Origin: an uncultured Brevibacterium sp.
GTDB taxonomy: Bacteria > Actinomycetota > Actinomycetes > Actinomycetales > Brevibacteriaceae
Length of the DNA: 22,651 nt
Direction of reading: 5' to 3'
Assembly (NCBI GenBank): GCA_902489185.1
Contig: CABTZC010000005.1
Location: 1-22,651 of the forward strand
Positions 14,386-22,651 of the stretch are shown one piece after another (position 1 is the stretch's first letter; the number at the start of each line of letters is the position of its first letter). The translations under genes were made by a program, and so were the position numbers. The notes under the pieces were generated by a model. The model was given only the letters and a program-made list of their open reading frames with translations. It ran no database searches and was not told the origin of the DNA.

Positions 14386-15437
14386 TTGCGACCTCCCAAA
14401 AACGCAACCGTAGCCGCCGCGAGCATACCTAACGCAGCCACTCCCGCACGCTTGTACATACTGGGCAGATCCGACGTGGGCACCCTAGGGTCAGGTGGTA
14501 AGCCGTACACCTCGGGCTCGTCCAAAAGCAGGAACACCGAACCCGTTCCGCCCACACCGTCATTGGGGTTGGCGCCGTACAATCGCGCTTCAGTCATTCC
14601 GGACTCACGCAACTCGGCCACGCGTTCTTGCGCGGTTTCGACCATCGAGTCGTGGTCACCAAACTTAATTGACGTGGTGGGACACGTCTGCGCGCACGCA
14701 GGAGTCTGGCCCTCCACCAGCCGGTCGTAACAGAGCGTGCACTTGTTCGCCGTGCCGGGATTAGGCACTTCTTGGTCCAACGGCTCACGGTCTGGATTCG
14801 TGTTCACCGTGCCATCGTCACGACGCTCAATCACCCCGAACGGGCACCCAGCAACACACGTCCCGCACCCGTTGCACACATCGTTTTGCACCACGACAGT
14901 GCCGAACTCCGTGCGGAAGAGCGCACCCGTGGGGCACACGTCCAAGCATCCGGCGTGCGTGCAGTGCTTGCACACATCCGAACTCATCAACCAGCGGAAC
15001 TCGGGGGTATCCGGCTGAGCGTCTGCGCCGGTGGGATTAGCCAGCCCGCCCAAAACATCGACGTTAGACAGATCCTCTGACGGGGCAGGCAAGGTGGCCC
15101 GCGCCTCGGGAGAGCTACCTGCTGGGCGCACCTGTGGCATACCCAGGCTCACCAGCTTGCGACCCGACTCGCGTGCGCTCGCAATATCGTCCTTGCCTTG
15201 CTCAACGAACTTGACGTGTCGCCACGTGTTCGCGCCAAGACCACCGGTGTTGTCGAAGGACGAACCCAGCATCTCCAACGAGCCGTCCTGCGGGTTCCGG
15301 TTCCACTCCTTGCACGCAACTTCGCACGCTTTACACCCAATGCAAATGGAGGAGTCGGTGAAAAAGCCCTTGCGTTCGTGGGCGGTGTGCCAGTTGGCAT
15401 CAGCAATCGGGTCGGTCGCTCCAGCTAGCTGGCCCAT
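14382..15437 (-). CDS. fdhB: formate dehydrogenase iron-sulfur subunit
   Basis: Electron-transfer subunit of 351 residues linking FdhA to the membrane subunit. Four cysteine groups expected to hold four 4Fe-4S clusters are visible: CIGCKACEVACKEWN (32-46), then after an insertion CKHCTHAGCLDVCPTGA, CNGCGTCVAGCPFGV, and CTLCYDRL with CAQTCP further on. A hydrophobic stretch close to the C-terminus (AALGMLAAATVAFL) resembles the single anchoring helix of FdnH. Between the first and second cysteine groups lies a loop of about 85 residues rich in Ser/Pro/Ala. The ATG shares one base with the fdhA stop (TAATG), so expression is coupled. The gene ends in a four-base overlap with the NrfD-type gene. 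Confidence 0.93.
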   Translation of the reverse strand: MGQLAGATDPIADANWHTAHERKGFFTDSSICIGCKACEVACKEWNRNPQDGSLEMLGSSFDNTGGLGANTWRHVKFVEQGKDDIASARESGRKLVSLGMPQVRPAGSSPEARATLPAPSEDLSNVDVLGGLANPTGADAQPDTPEFRWLMSSDVCKHCTHAGCLDVCPTGALFRTEFGTVVVQNDVCNGCGTCVAGCPFGVIERRDDGTVNTNPDREPLDQEVPNPGTANKCTLCYDRLVEGQTPACAQTCPTTSIKFGDHDSMVETAQERVAELRESGMTEARLYGANPNDGVGGTGSVFLLLDEPEVYGLPPDPRVPTSDLPSMYKRAGVAALGMLAAATVAFLGGRK

Positions 15438-18400
15438 TACTTGTCACCTCGTTTAAATCGCGCACGCTTATCATCCCACTTTGCAGCACCCGGGCCGTCC
15501 GCGCCACCAGCGGCGGCATCCCGCGTCGCCTCAGCACCTTCGACCGGAGCGGGTCCTTCGCCCGGTGGAGGAACTGCACCTTCCTGTGCTGGGAGGTCGT
15601 GCCCGGTATCCAAGGTGACTCCCGCCTCGGCCCGGTACTTATCAACCAAATCCCGCAACGCTTCACCACGCGGCCTGCGCCCCGGTTTGATGGCAACCGC
15701 GATCGACTTGGATTCCTGAATCTGCGCGTTGGGGTCCATGGTGACACCAATGAGGTCGTTCGCCGAATCCCCTGACACCACGGCGTGCGAACCCTGCGCC
15801 CAGTGGTACGGCAAACCAATCTGGTGAACCGTGCGCCCGTTGATGTCCAGAGGCGTGAACCGTTCACTGACCATCACGCGGGCCTCAATCGCTGAACGCG
15901 GCGTGATCAACGTGGCCCATTCCCCGTGCGTCAGGCCTTCAAGCTCAGCCAGTTCAGGGGACACTTCGCAGAACATTTCTGGCTGGAGTTCTGCCAGGTA
16001 CGGCAACCAGCGACTCATTCCTCCTGCCGTGTGGTGTTCCGTGAGGCGATACGTGGTGAACACGTGCGGGTACACGTCCTTGCCCGCTTCGCCACTGCCC
16101 GGCGAGTACAGGTTGATGTCGTCTGCGATCGTCATGCGCGCTGGGCTGTTTTGCGGGTCGTACAGCGGGTTCGGAATCGCCGACTCCGGCGGTTCGTAGT
16201 GCGTGGGCATAGGCCCGTCGACCACACCGGTGGGCGCGAACAGCCACCCCTTACCGTCAGCTTGCATGATGAACGGGTCATCACCGGCAAGAGCGGCCGG
16301 TCCCACGGCGTCTTCAGGCGGTTCGTAGTCGGGAGCGCGGTCGGCTGGGAAGTCCGGGATGTCGTGACCCGTCCAGCATTGCTGGTCTTGGTCCCACCAC
16401 ACGTACTTCTTGCGCTCTGACCAGGGCTTTCCTTGCGGGTCAGCGGATGCGCGGTTGTAGAGCATGCGCCTGTTGGCCGGCCATGCCCAGCCCCATTCGC
16501 GGGCCGCGACGTCCTGCTCCTGCCCCGGTTTGCGGTTGGCGGCGTGGTTGATTCCGTCGGCAAATACACCGGTGTAGATCCAGCAACCGCCCGAGGTGGT
16601 TCCGTCCGCCCGCATTTCATTGAAGTTGGCGAGTGGCTCACCTGTGTTGGGGCCGTCGAGGTGGAACCCGTTGATTTCGGCAAGGACTGCTGAAGCGTCG
16701 GGCTCACCGTGTTCATCGACCGGGTAGTCCCACGTGAGGTCCAAGAGCGGACGGTCACGCGGGTCCGTGGAGTCGGCGAGCTTTGCACGGATCCGGTTTC
16801 CGAGGTCGTAAAGGAACTCCAAGTCCGAGGTGGCATCCCCGGGCGGAGTGATGGCCTGGTGGCGCCACTGCACGAGGCGCTGCGTCTGTGTGAACGTTCC
16901 GGCCTTTTCCGTGTGGTTGGCCGCCGGCATGAAGAAGACTTCCGTACCGATGTCTTCTGTGCGCAGTTCGCCCGTTTCGATTTCGGGCCCTTCTTTCCAC
17001 CAGGTCGCCGATTCGATCATGTTGAAGTCGCGCACCACCAGCCACTTGAGGTGCGACATGGCCATACGCTGCATGCGACCGTTCGCAGACCCCACCGCCG
17101 GGTTCTGCCCCAGCAAGAAGTATCCGTCAACCTTGTCTTCAAGCATCAACATGCACGACTGGTACGTGCCGTGCGGTCCGTTAATACGGGGGAGGTAGTC
17201 GTACGCGAAGTCGTTTTCTGGTGTGGCCTTGTCACCCCACCACGACTTGAGCAGGCTCACCGCGTACGCATCGCCGTTGGCCCAGAAGCCCTTCTTCTTT
17301 TTGTCACCCACGGCGCCGAGGTATTGGTCCAGGGTGTCGTGCGTCCCGGCTTTGGGCATGGGCAGGTAACCGGGAAGCAGGTGGAACAGGGTCGGGATGT
17401 CCGACGCACCTTGAATCGTGGCGTGCCCGCGCAATGCCATGATTCCACCGCCGGGGCGTCCCATGTTTCCAAGCAGAAGCTGGAGGATCGCCGCCGTGCG
17501 GATGAACTGCGTTCCCATGGAGTGCTGCGTCCAACCCACTGCGTAGGCAAAGCACGTGGTGCGCTCCCGACCCGAGTTCTGCGTAATGGAGCGTGCCACG
17601 TACTCAAAGTCTTCGCGCTTAATGCCACACATCTGTTCCACTAACTCAGGCGTGTAACGCGCATAGTGGCGCTTAAGGATCTGGAAAACAGTCCTGGGGT
17701 GCTCATATGTGGGGTCGGTGGCTGGGCGACCCGTTTCAGGATCGATTTCGTACGCCCAACTGGACTGGTCGTAAGTCTTGGAGTCCTTGTCGAACCCAGA
17801 GAACAGGCCGTCGAGGTCCTCCGTGTCGCGGTAGTCCTCGTTGATGATCGTGGCGGCGTTGGTGTAGGCCTGCACGTACTCAGCAAAGTACGCGTCGTTT
17901 TCGATAACCCACCGGATGAGCGCTCCCAAGAACACAATGTCCGAACCCGCCCGGATAGGCACGTACTTGTCAGCAAGTGCCGAGGTGCGACTAAAGCGAG
18001 GGTCGATGTGAATGACGCGTGCCCCGCGCTTTTTAGCTTCCGTCACCCATTGGAACCCAACGGGGTGAGCTTCAGCCATGTTAGAACCTTGGATCACAAT
18101 GCAGTCGGCATTGGCCATGTCCTGGAGGTACTGGGTGGCGCCTCCTCGCCCAAATGAGGACCCCAAACTGGGGACCGTGGCAGAGTGTCAAATACGTGCT
18201 TGGTTTTCCATCTGAACAGCGCCGGCGGCGGTGAACAGCTTCTTGGCCAGGTAGTTTTCTTCGTTGTCGATCGTGGCTCCACCCAGGGACGCAATTCCCA
18301 TGGTGCGATTGAGCGGACGACCGTGTTCGTCGGTGTCTTGCCAGTGGGCGCGACGTGCTTCAATGAAACGATCCGCGATCATATCCATCGCGGTGTCCAA

Positions 18401-18754
18401 GCTGATCTTTTCCCAATCCGTGGAGTGGGGAGCGCGGTACAGGACATCCGTGACACGCCCAGGCGCGTTCACCAACTGTTCTGAGGCCGCACCCTTAGGG
18501 CACAGACGTCCACGTGAAATAGGGGAGTCCGGGTCACCTTCGATCTGTACAACCTTGTTGTCTTTCACGAAGATTCGCTGACCACATCCCACGGCGCAGT
18601 AGGGGCACACCGACTGAACGACTTTGTCGGCGGTCACCGTGCGCGGTTCAGTGTTCTGGGTCTTTTTACTGGTCACGGAAGGGCCGCGACCAAACGCGTC
18701 ACCAGTGGTGAGCTGACGCACCACCGGCCACTGCAAAAAACTGAACCGACCCAT
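15437..18754 (-). CDS. fdhA: selenocysteine-containing formate dehydrogenase catalytic subunit
   Basis: Oxidises formate to CO2 at a molybdenum or tungsten bis-pterin centre. The gene must be read through an in-frame UGA at 18190-18188: 188 residues, Sec189, then 916 more, 1105 in all. Before the UGA are the 4Fe-4S cysteines C50, C53, C57 (CPYCAVGCGQ) and C85 (SRGRLCPKG). The UGA sits in QARI-U-HSATV, the exact catalytic position of FDH-N type enzymes, and is followed by SFGRGGATQ, DCIVIQGSNMAEAHPVGFQW and HIDPRFSRTSALAD. The C-terminus has the pterin-binding domain (GLPYHWAQGS, SGDSANDLIG) and a ~50-residue Pro/Ala/Gly tail. No twin-arginine signal precedes the cluster, so the subunit is probably cytoplasmic. 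TAGACT seven bases before the ATG suggests a leaderless mRNA. Confidence 0.95.
18158..18190 (-). promoter_or_regulatory. UGA(Sec) codon and bacterial SECIS element of fdhA
   Basis: The UGA occupies 18190-18188. Counting its U as 1, bases 15-33 form GG-U-CCCC-AGUUU-GGGG-U-CC: two outer pairs, a U:U mismatch, four G:C pairs and a five-base loop. U17 is unpaired and the loop carries G23 and U24, the three bases known from E. coli fdhF to be recognised by SelB, at the same distances from the UGA. Confidence 0.93.
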
Positions 18755-18761
18755 GCCTGGG

Positions 18762-18767
18762 AGTCTA
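18762..18767 (-). promoter_or_regulatory. putative -10 box (TAGACT) for a leaderless fdhA operon mRNA
   Basis: On the minus strand TAGACT is followed by seven bases and then the fdhA ATG at 18754. It lies in the 25-base gap after the upstream gene, so any -35 region overlaps that gene's end. Confidence 0.45.
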
Positions 18768-18779
18768 GCACCAGCGTGG

Positions 18780-19670
18780 CTACTGGATCAGGTTTTGTGC
18801 CTGGTCAATCTGGGTGATGAGACGACGTCTCAAGGCTTGAGCCTGCCGGGAAAACTCCTCTTGCCGGCGCATGTATTCGGCCTTCCCCTGGGCGGTTTCA
18901 ATCGCGACGACCCCGTACCCCCACGCGCGCACATCGTAGGGTGAGGCTTCCATGTCGAGTGTGCGAATCGCACGCGCAAGGTCGAACGTGTCCAACACTG
19001 TCGCAGATTCCACAATCGGTTCCAGCTTCATCGCCCACTTGTACAGGTCCATTCCGGCGTGCAGACATCCGGGTTGTTCGTTCGCGCGCATCCCTTGCCG
19101 TGTGGGTTGCAGCGTGTTCAGTGGGCGTGCCGGGGGAGTGAAGAACCTGAACGCATCGTAGTGACTGCACTGGATTCGGTGATTTTCGACCACGCGGTCC
19201 GTCTCTTCTTGGCTCAACCGCAGTGGCACGTGCGAGTGGCGGTGTTCCTGCGCCGTCTGTTTGTACACCATGGCCCATTCGTGCAACCCAAAACACCCGA
19301 ATGAGGCCTCCCGATCCACTGTGGCTTCCAACAGTTGCCGGATGAATGTTGCTCCCTGGCCACGGTCGGCTGCCCACGCGTGCACGTCAACGTGGGCTAC
19401 CGTGTGCCCGGCGTGCTGGCTACGTGTGTACCAGCGCCGGTTGAAGTAGGCCTCATCCGCCGAGGTCTCAACCACCACCGCTGTTCCCGCGCCCGGGTGC
19501 CATGTGGCGAGTTTGCCGGGTTTGAACGGGTAGTAGGTGAAAAGGAAGTCCTCAACCGGGTGTTTTTCGCCGCGTGACCGGCGTTCCAGGTGGGAAGCAG
19601 TGCGTTCATGAACGGCCTGTTCATGGGCGTCACGAAGTTCCCGCCATTCGCGGGGTGAAAGAACGTACAC
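18780..19670 (-). CDS. conserved actinobacterial protein, usually labelled 3-methyladenine DNA glycosylase
   Basis: A soluble 296-residue protein. The opening LSPREWRELRDAHEQAVHE, then RSRGEKHPVEDFLFTYY and KLATWHPGAG, followed by RRWYTRSQHAG, CFGLHEWAMVYK, HYDAFRFFTPPARP and QPGCLHAGMDLYKWAMKL, are the conserved blocks of a family I recall only from actinobacteria. The name 3-methyladenine DNA glycosylase is carried by annotation; I see no helix-hairpin-helix glycosylase motif, so the activity is not supported by sequence. Conserved His, Cys and Asp residues (HDW-like CLHAGMD) could bind metal. The GTG start is four bases after the first base of the malate dehydrogenase stop codon, so it is very likely in that operon. 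No membrane segments. Confidence 0.65.
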   Translation of the reverse strand: MYVLSPREWRELRDAHEQAVHERTASHLERRSRGEKHPVEDFLFTYYPFKPGKLATWHPGAGTAVVVETSADEAYFNRRWYTRSQHAGHTVAHVDVHAWAADRGQGATFIRQLLEATVDREASFGCFGLHEWAMVYKQTAQEHRHSHVPLRLSQEETDRVVENHRIQCSHYDAFRFFTPPARPLNTLQPTRQGMRANEQPGCLHAGMDLYKWAMKLEPIVESATVLDTFDLARAIRTLDMEASPYDVRAWGYGVVAIETAQGKAEYMRRQEEFSRQAQALRRRLITQIDQAQNLIQ

Positions 19671-19673
19671 GGT

Positions 19674-20666
19674 TTAGTCGAGGTGTCCTTTGCCCGCTGC
19701 GGTGGAGCGTTCGTCAAGGAGTTCGTTAGCCGAGGCGGTAATCCGCTCCCGCTGAAGGTCGGTCAGTTCCAGCTGGGGAACCACCGTGTAGGTGCCGTTT
19801 TCAATGGTCACCGGATAGGAGTACACCACCCCGGCGGGCACACCGTAGCGCGCCTCCTCGGGTAGCGCCTGCGTGGGGACCGCCATGGACACCCAACGGC
19901 CGTCCGTTCCCTGCTCCCAGTCGCGGAGGTGATCCAGGGTCGCTGACGCGGCAGACACCACCGAGGAACCACCTCGGGCTTTAATCACGGCGCCACCGCG
20001 GGTGGCAACGGTGGGCACGATGGTGTCCAACCAGGTGTCCCGGTCAATGACGTCCAAGGCGGGAGTGCCACTCACGGTTGCGAACGTGAGGTCAGGGAAC
20101 TGCGTGTTCGAGTGGTTACCCCACACGGCCACCTGAGCGATCTCACCCGCACTCACGCGGGCGCGCTGGGCCACTTGTCCAATCAGACGGTTGTGGTCCA
20201 GGCGGGTGAGCGCGGTGATATTGGCGGGGTTGAAGCCCTCTTTTTCTGCGTGGTGAGCGGCCACCAACGCGTTCGTGTTGGCAGGGTTTCCCGTGACCAC
20301 GACTTTGCAGTCCGGGTGGGCGACCTGCCCCAAAACACGGCCTTGAGTGGCGAAAATGCCTGCGTTGACTTCAAGAAGATCAACGCGGGTCATGCCGTCC
20401 TTGCGGGGTGCCGAACCGATGAGCAAGGCTGCGTGAGCGCCGTCGAAGGCAACCTCGGGATCATCGGTGGCCACGATGTTTGCGATGCGCGGGGAGGCGT
20501 GGTCCACGAGCTCCATAATGACCCCGTCCAGGGCCTTGACCGCCTGCGGGACTTCGAGGAGGCGCAACTCAATGGGTTCGTCCCCGTAGACGTAGCCGTC
20601 AGCGAGCCGGCCCAAAACGTTGTATCCGATATTTCCTGCAGCACCTGAAACAGCGACGATTTTCAT
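19674..20666 (-). CDS. mdh: malate dehydrogenase
   Basis: NAD-dependent oxidation of malate to oxaloacetate in the citric acid cycle. At 330 residues it has the length of the dimeric (cytosolic/actinobacterial) type. The N-terminal Rossmann motif is GAAGNIGYNVLGRLA (8-22); then come the substrate loop SAPRKDGMTRVDLLEVN, the VVTGNPANTNALVAA strand, the ALTRLDHNRLIGQVA segment with catalytic Asp, and VWGNHSNTQFPDL with catalytic His. The G-Y in the first motif (usually GYALLFR-like) and a shortened substrate loop start are mild departures from the family. GAAAGGGG precedes the ATG, and TAGAAT lies further upstream as a -10 box. It overlaps into one transcription unit with the following gene. 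Confidence 0.93.
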   Translation of the reverse strand: MKIVAVSGAAGNIGYNVLGRLADGYVYGDEPIELRLLEVPQAVKALDGVIMELVDHASPRIANIVATDDPEVAFDGAHAALLIGSAPRKDGMTRVDLLEVNAGIFATQGRVLGQVAHPDCKVVVTGNPANTNALVAAHHAEKEGFNPANITALTRLDHNRLIGQVAQRARVSAGEIAQVAVWGNHSNTQFPDLTFATVSGTPALDVIDRDTWLDTIVPTVATRGGAVIKARGGSSVVSAASATLDHLRDWEQGTDGRWVSMAVPTQALPEEARYGVPAGVVYSYPVTIENGTYTVVPQLELTDLQRERITASANELLDERSTAAGKGHLD

Positions 20667-20693
20667 GAGCGCCCCTTTCTGACGTCTGGAATT

Positions 20694-20699
20694 ATTCTA
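20694..20699 (-). promoter_or_regulatory. putative -10 box (TAGAAT) for mdh
   Basis: TAGAAT on the minus strand, in the 52-base gap after the helicase gene, would start an mRNA about 20 bases before the mdh ATG. The ribosome binding site GAAAGGGG lies between. A -35 box is not clear. Confidence 0.4.
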
Positions 20700-20718
20700 T
20701 CGGCCAAAGGCAGGTAGC

Positions 20719-22651
20719 TTAGCGAGGTGCTGACCGGTTCGTGCGCGCCGTTGGCACCGCGTTCCACGGGTCCTCAGGCCACGGGTGTTTGGAGTACTTG
20801 CCTCGGTTTTCTGCCCGCACATGCGCATACGCCCCATTCCAAAAACTGCGCAGATCATCCGTGACCGCCAAGGGCCTGCGGGCTGGTGACAACAAGTGCA
20901 TGAGCACTGGACGCCCCAGAATTGAAGGCGTATCAGCCAGACCAAAGCATTCCTGGAGTTTTACTGCCAACACGGGAGCTTCCGGCTGATCCCCGTGGGA
21001 CTCCGGCGTGGGGTACGTGACCCGGACTTTGGCGCCACTGGGAACCTCGAGCCGTTCAGGAACCAGCTCATTGAGCCGGGCCGCTTCTGGCCACGGAAAC
21101 ACGCGCTGCAACGCCGCCGCCAGGTCAATCTTGTGCCCACGGCCCAGCGCCTCCAGATCAGGTTCGAGCCACGTGAGATCCCGTAGAGCGTCCAGCGTGA
21201 CATCGGGCCACGGGTCACCTACGACGGCGTGCACAAAGCCCAACCTGCCACGCAAGGCCTCAAACGCGGGGTCACCCTCACCCGGCTGTTCGGAAATTCC
21301 CGGCACCACGGCGTGCAACCCACGTGTCTCACACGCAGCCCGCACAGCGTCCACTACCGCCTGAGCTGACGGCTGCACCGGGGTGGATGCGAGCTCAATC
21401 GCACCCAGTTCCTCCACCTTCCGGGCCTGCACCTTGCCGTCTGTAAACTCGGCGCGCTCAACCGTGCGGTGTAGCGGCCCGGCGGCCTCTAGCGCAGTCG
21501 CTTCATCGATCGACACGGCCAACTGCGCACGCGCCTCACTGCCCGCACGCGCCATGCTGGCAACCGCGATCCAGTCATCGAACCCATCCGCACGCACACC
21601 GGTTCCGGAGGCAGTCAGGTAGGTGTCGCCTCGGCGGCGGGCAATCCACTCAGGACGCGCCAACGCGGTCACCAACCCCACAACAGAACGTGGCACGGAA
21701 CCCTTAGGCGCATCCACGCCAGCAATCCGGGAAAGCCGGGCCACCTCGCGCTCAAACGCCGCCGTGCCCGAAAGCTTCGACACCAACTCCGGCACATCGC
21801 GCGCCCTCTCATCAGCGGCCAGCGCGCACGCGACCCGCACCGCTTGCGGCCCCACCTTCTCCACGCCGTCAAACAGCGCGCGAGCCACATGCGGATCGGC
21901 CGGGACGCTCGCGAGCTTGTGCCCAACCGGGGTTGCCTCCCCGTCCTGGTCCAACGCCCCCAGCGCAGTGAGTGCCTGCACCGCTCGCTCCGTTGCCCGA
22001 GGTGGCAGCTCCGTTGGCATGTCCAGCCCGACTCCCAGCGGGGTTCCCCACACCGCTAAATCAAGCACAGTAGACGTGAGGTCTGAGGTTGTGATCTCTG
22101 GGGGAGTGTGGGCTGGCCGGGACGCGAAATCCGCTTGGCTCATACACCGGATGACCCGGCCCGGGGCTTCACGGTGCGCACGGCCCGCCCGCTGCACCAT
22201 GGCCGCTTTAGACGCACCCACGGTGACCAGGCCGGACATCCCGCGCACGGAATCAAACCGCGCCTGCCTGTCCAAACCAGCATCGACCACAGAGCGAACC
22301 CCTGGAACCGTGATCGCCGATTCGGCAATGTTGGTCGCCACGATCACCCGGGTGCTGCCAGGTACGTGGCCGCGCACGATCCGCTGTTGGGCGGCAACGC
22401 TGAGCCGGCCGGACAGCTCCTCGGTGGGGAAGTCACGGCGCACACTGGCTGCCACTCGCTCAATTTCGCGGGCACCAGGCACAAACACCAAAACGTCCCC
22501 ACCGCGCTCGCTGCGGTGACCAGCCTCGGCGACCGCGACACTTGCCACGTGGTCTAAGAAGTCCCAGTCCACGCCACGTTCAGTGAGCGGACGCGGCCCG
22601 GGCTCCCACACGGTCTCACACTCAAATGTGGGCACGTGAGCGGATAAAAGC
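20719..22651 (-). CDS. hrpB: ATP-dependent helicase HrpB, C-terminal part (cut by window edge)
   Basis: A DEAH-box RNA helicase of superfamily 2. The frame is open through the right edge, so the N-terminal ATPase half (Walker A, DEAH) lies outside; about 640 residues are present. Visible are GGDVLVFVPGAREIERVA (motif IV region), RVIVATNIAESAITVPGVRSVVDAG (motif V), and QRAGRAHREAPGRVIR (motif VI, with R replacing the first G of QRxGRAGR... as A-G-R-A-H-R). The winged-helix/ratchet region follows (TSTVLDLAVWG), then the HrpB-specific C-terminal domain with the WPEAARLNEL segment and the final LRSFWNGAYAHVRAENRGKYSKHPWPEDP. The GTG at 22635 is internal, not the start. mdh follows after 52 bases with its own promoter-like box. 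Confidence 0.93.
   Translation of the reverse strand, partial: LLSAHVPTFECETVWEPGPRPLTERGVDWDFLDHVASVAVAEAGHRSERGGDVLVFVPGAREIERVAASVRRDFPTEELSGRLSVAAQQRIVRGHVPGSTRVIVATNIAESAITVPGVRSVVDAGLDRQARFDSVRGMSGLVTVGASKAAMVQRAGRAHREAPGRVIRCMSQADFASRPAHTPPEITTSDLTSTVLDLAVWGTPLGVGLDMPTELPPRATERAVQALTALGALDQDGEATPVGHKLASVPADPHVARALFDGVEKVGPQAVRVACALAADERARDVPELVSKLSGTAAFEREVARLSRIAGVDAPKGSVPRSVVGLVTALARPEWIARRRGDTYLTASGTGVRADGFDDWIAVASMARAGSEARAQLAVSIDEATALEAAGPLHRTVERAEFTDGKVQARKVEELGAIELASTPVQPSAQAVVDAVRAACETRGLHAVVPGISEQPGEGDPAFEALRGRLGFVHAVVGDPWPDVTLDALRDLTWLEPDLEALGRGHKIDLAAALQRVFPWPEAARLNELVPERLEVPSGAKVRVTYPTPESHGDQPEAPVLAVKLQECFGLADTPSILGRPVLMHLLSPARRPLAVTDDLRSFWNGAYAHVRAENRGKYSKHPWPEDPWNAVPTARTNRSAPR

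Larger units (their letters stand above)
4190..22004. repeat. dispersed octamer CACCTCGG/CCGAGGTG, 19 copies
   Basis: CACCTCGG on the plus strand starts at 4190, 7209, 7826, 8267, 8884, 9397, 9603, 12307, 14286, 14508 and 19970. CCGAGGTG starts at 4464, 8153, 9159, 9810, 16591, 16825, 17980 and 21997. One copy (4190) is intergenic and the rest are in genes, in both orientations. About one copy would be expected by chance at this base composition. None occurs before 4190. Confidence 0.6.

Noticed and set aside
16709..17644. 311-residue plus-strand ORF opposite fdhA
   Set aside because: Composition is typical of an antisense frame, and it overlaps well-supported fdhA sequence.
18188..18190. 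UGA as a true stop making fdhA a pseudogene or two genes
   Set aside because: Phase is kept, the UGA is at the known Sec site, a matching SECIS follows, and selA, selB, selC and selD are all present.
21623..22519. 298-residue plus-strand ORF opposite hrpB
   Set aside because: Ser/Thr/Ala/Arg low-complexity shadow; hrpB motifs on the other strand are clear.
1..22651. CRISPR array, insertion sequence or prophage
   Set aside because: No spaced direct repeats, transposase, integrase or phage genes were found on either strand.

Overview
The window is high-GC DNA (roughly 60% by eye) with dense gene packing, GTG starts and TAnnnT -10 boxes lying 6-7 bases before ATG codons. The gene content (actinobacterial LeuB and IlvE, a flavin-dependent thymidylate synthase, a free-standing Mak_N_cap protein, the dimeric-type malate dehydrogenase, HrpB) points to an Actinomycetota chromosome, probably of the Micrococcales. 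I cannot name the genus. I see no insertion sequence, prophage, integrase or CRISPR array.

Left part (1-6825). A partial HpcH/HpaI (CitE-like) gene runs off the left edge on the minus strand and contains a 12-base homopolymer. Divergent from it are leuB and ilvE (branched-chain amino acids). Then come a long inverted repeat, a major facilitator transporter, a lipoate-protein ligase with its accessory domain at the N-terminus, thyX, and a Mak_N_cap-domain protein.

Centre and right (6822-18754): a selenocysteine module. The minus strand carries tRNA-Sec (selC), selA and selB in a tight row, with a small AT-richer ORF just upstream. selD is divergent on the plus strand. Further right, also on the minus strand, lies a three-gene formate dehydrogenase operon. 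Its catalytic subunit is read through an in-frame UGA at 18188-18190 (Sec189), with a textbook bacterial SECIS hairpin directly after it. All four parts of the Sec machinery and a user selenoprotein are therefore within about 12 kb. SelD makes selenophosphate, SelA converts Ser-tRNA-Sec to Sec-tRNA-Sec, SelB delivers it at the SECIS, and FdhA uses the Sec at its Mo/W active site. FdhB (four 4Fe-4S clusters) and an NrfD-type membrane subunit would pass formate electrons to the quinone pool.

Between selD and the formate dehydrogenase operon is a plus-strand antibiotic-resistance-type ABC-F gene. It is preceded by an apparently leaderless three-codon reading frame (Met-Leu-Lys-stop) and a GC-rich hairpin, which looks like ribosome-mediated attenuation.

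Right end (18780-22651, all minus strand): a conserved actinobacterial protein usually labelled 3-methyladenine DNA glycosylase, malate dehydrogenase, and the C-terminal part of the DEAH helicase HrpB, cut by the window edge.

Scattered through the window are 19 copies of the octamer CACCTCGG/CCGAGGTG, far more than base composition predicts.
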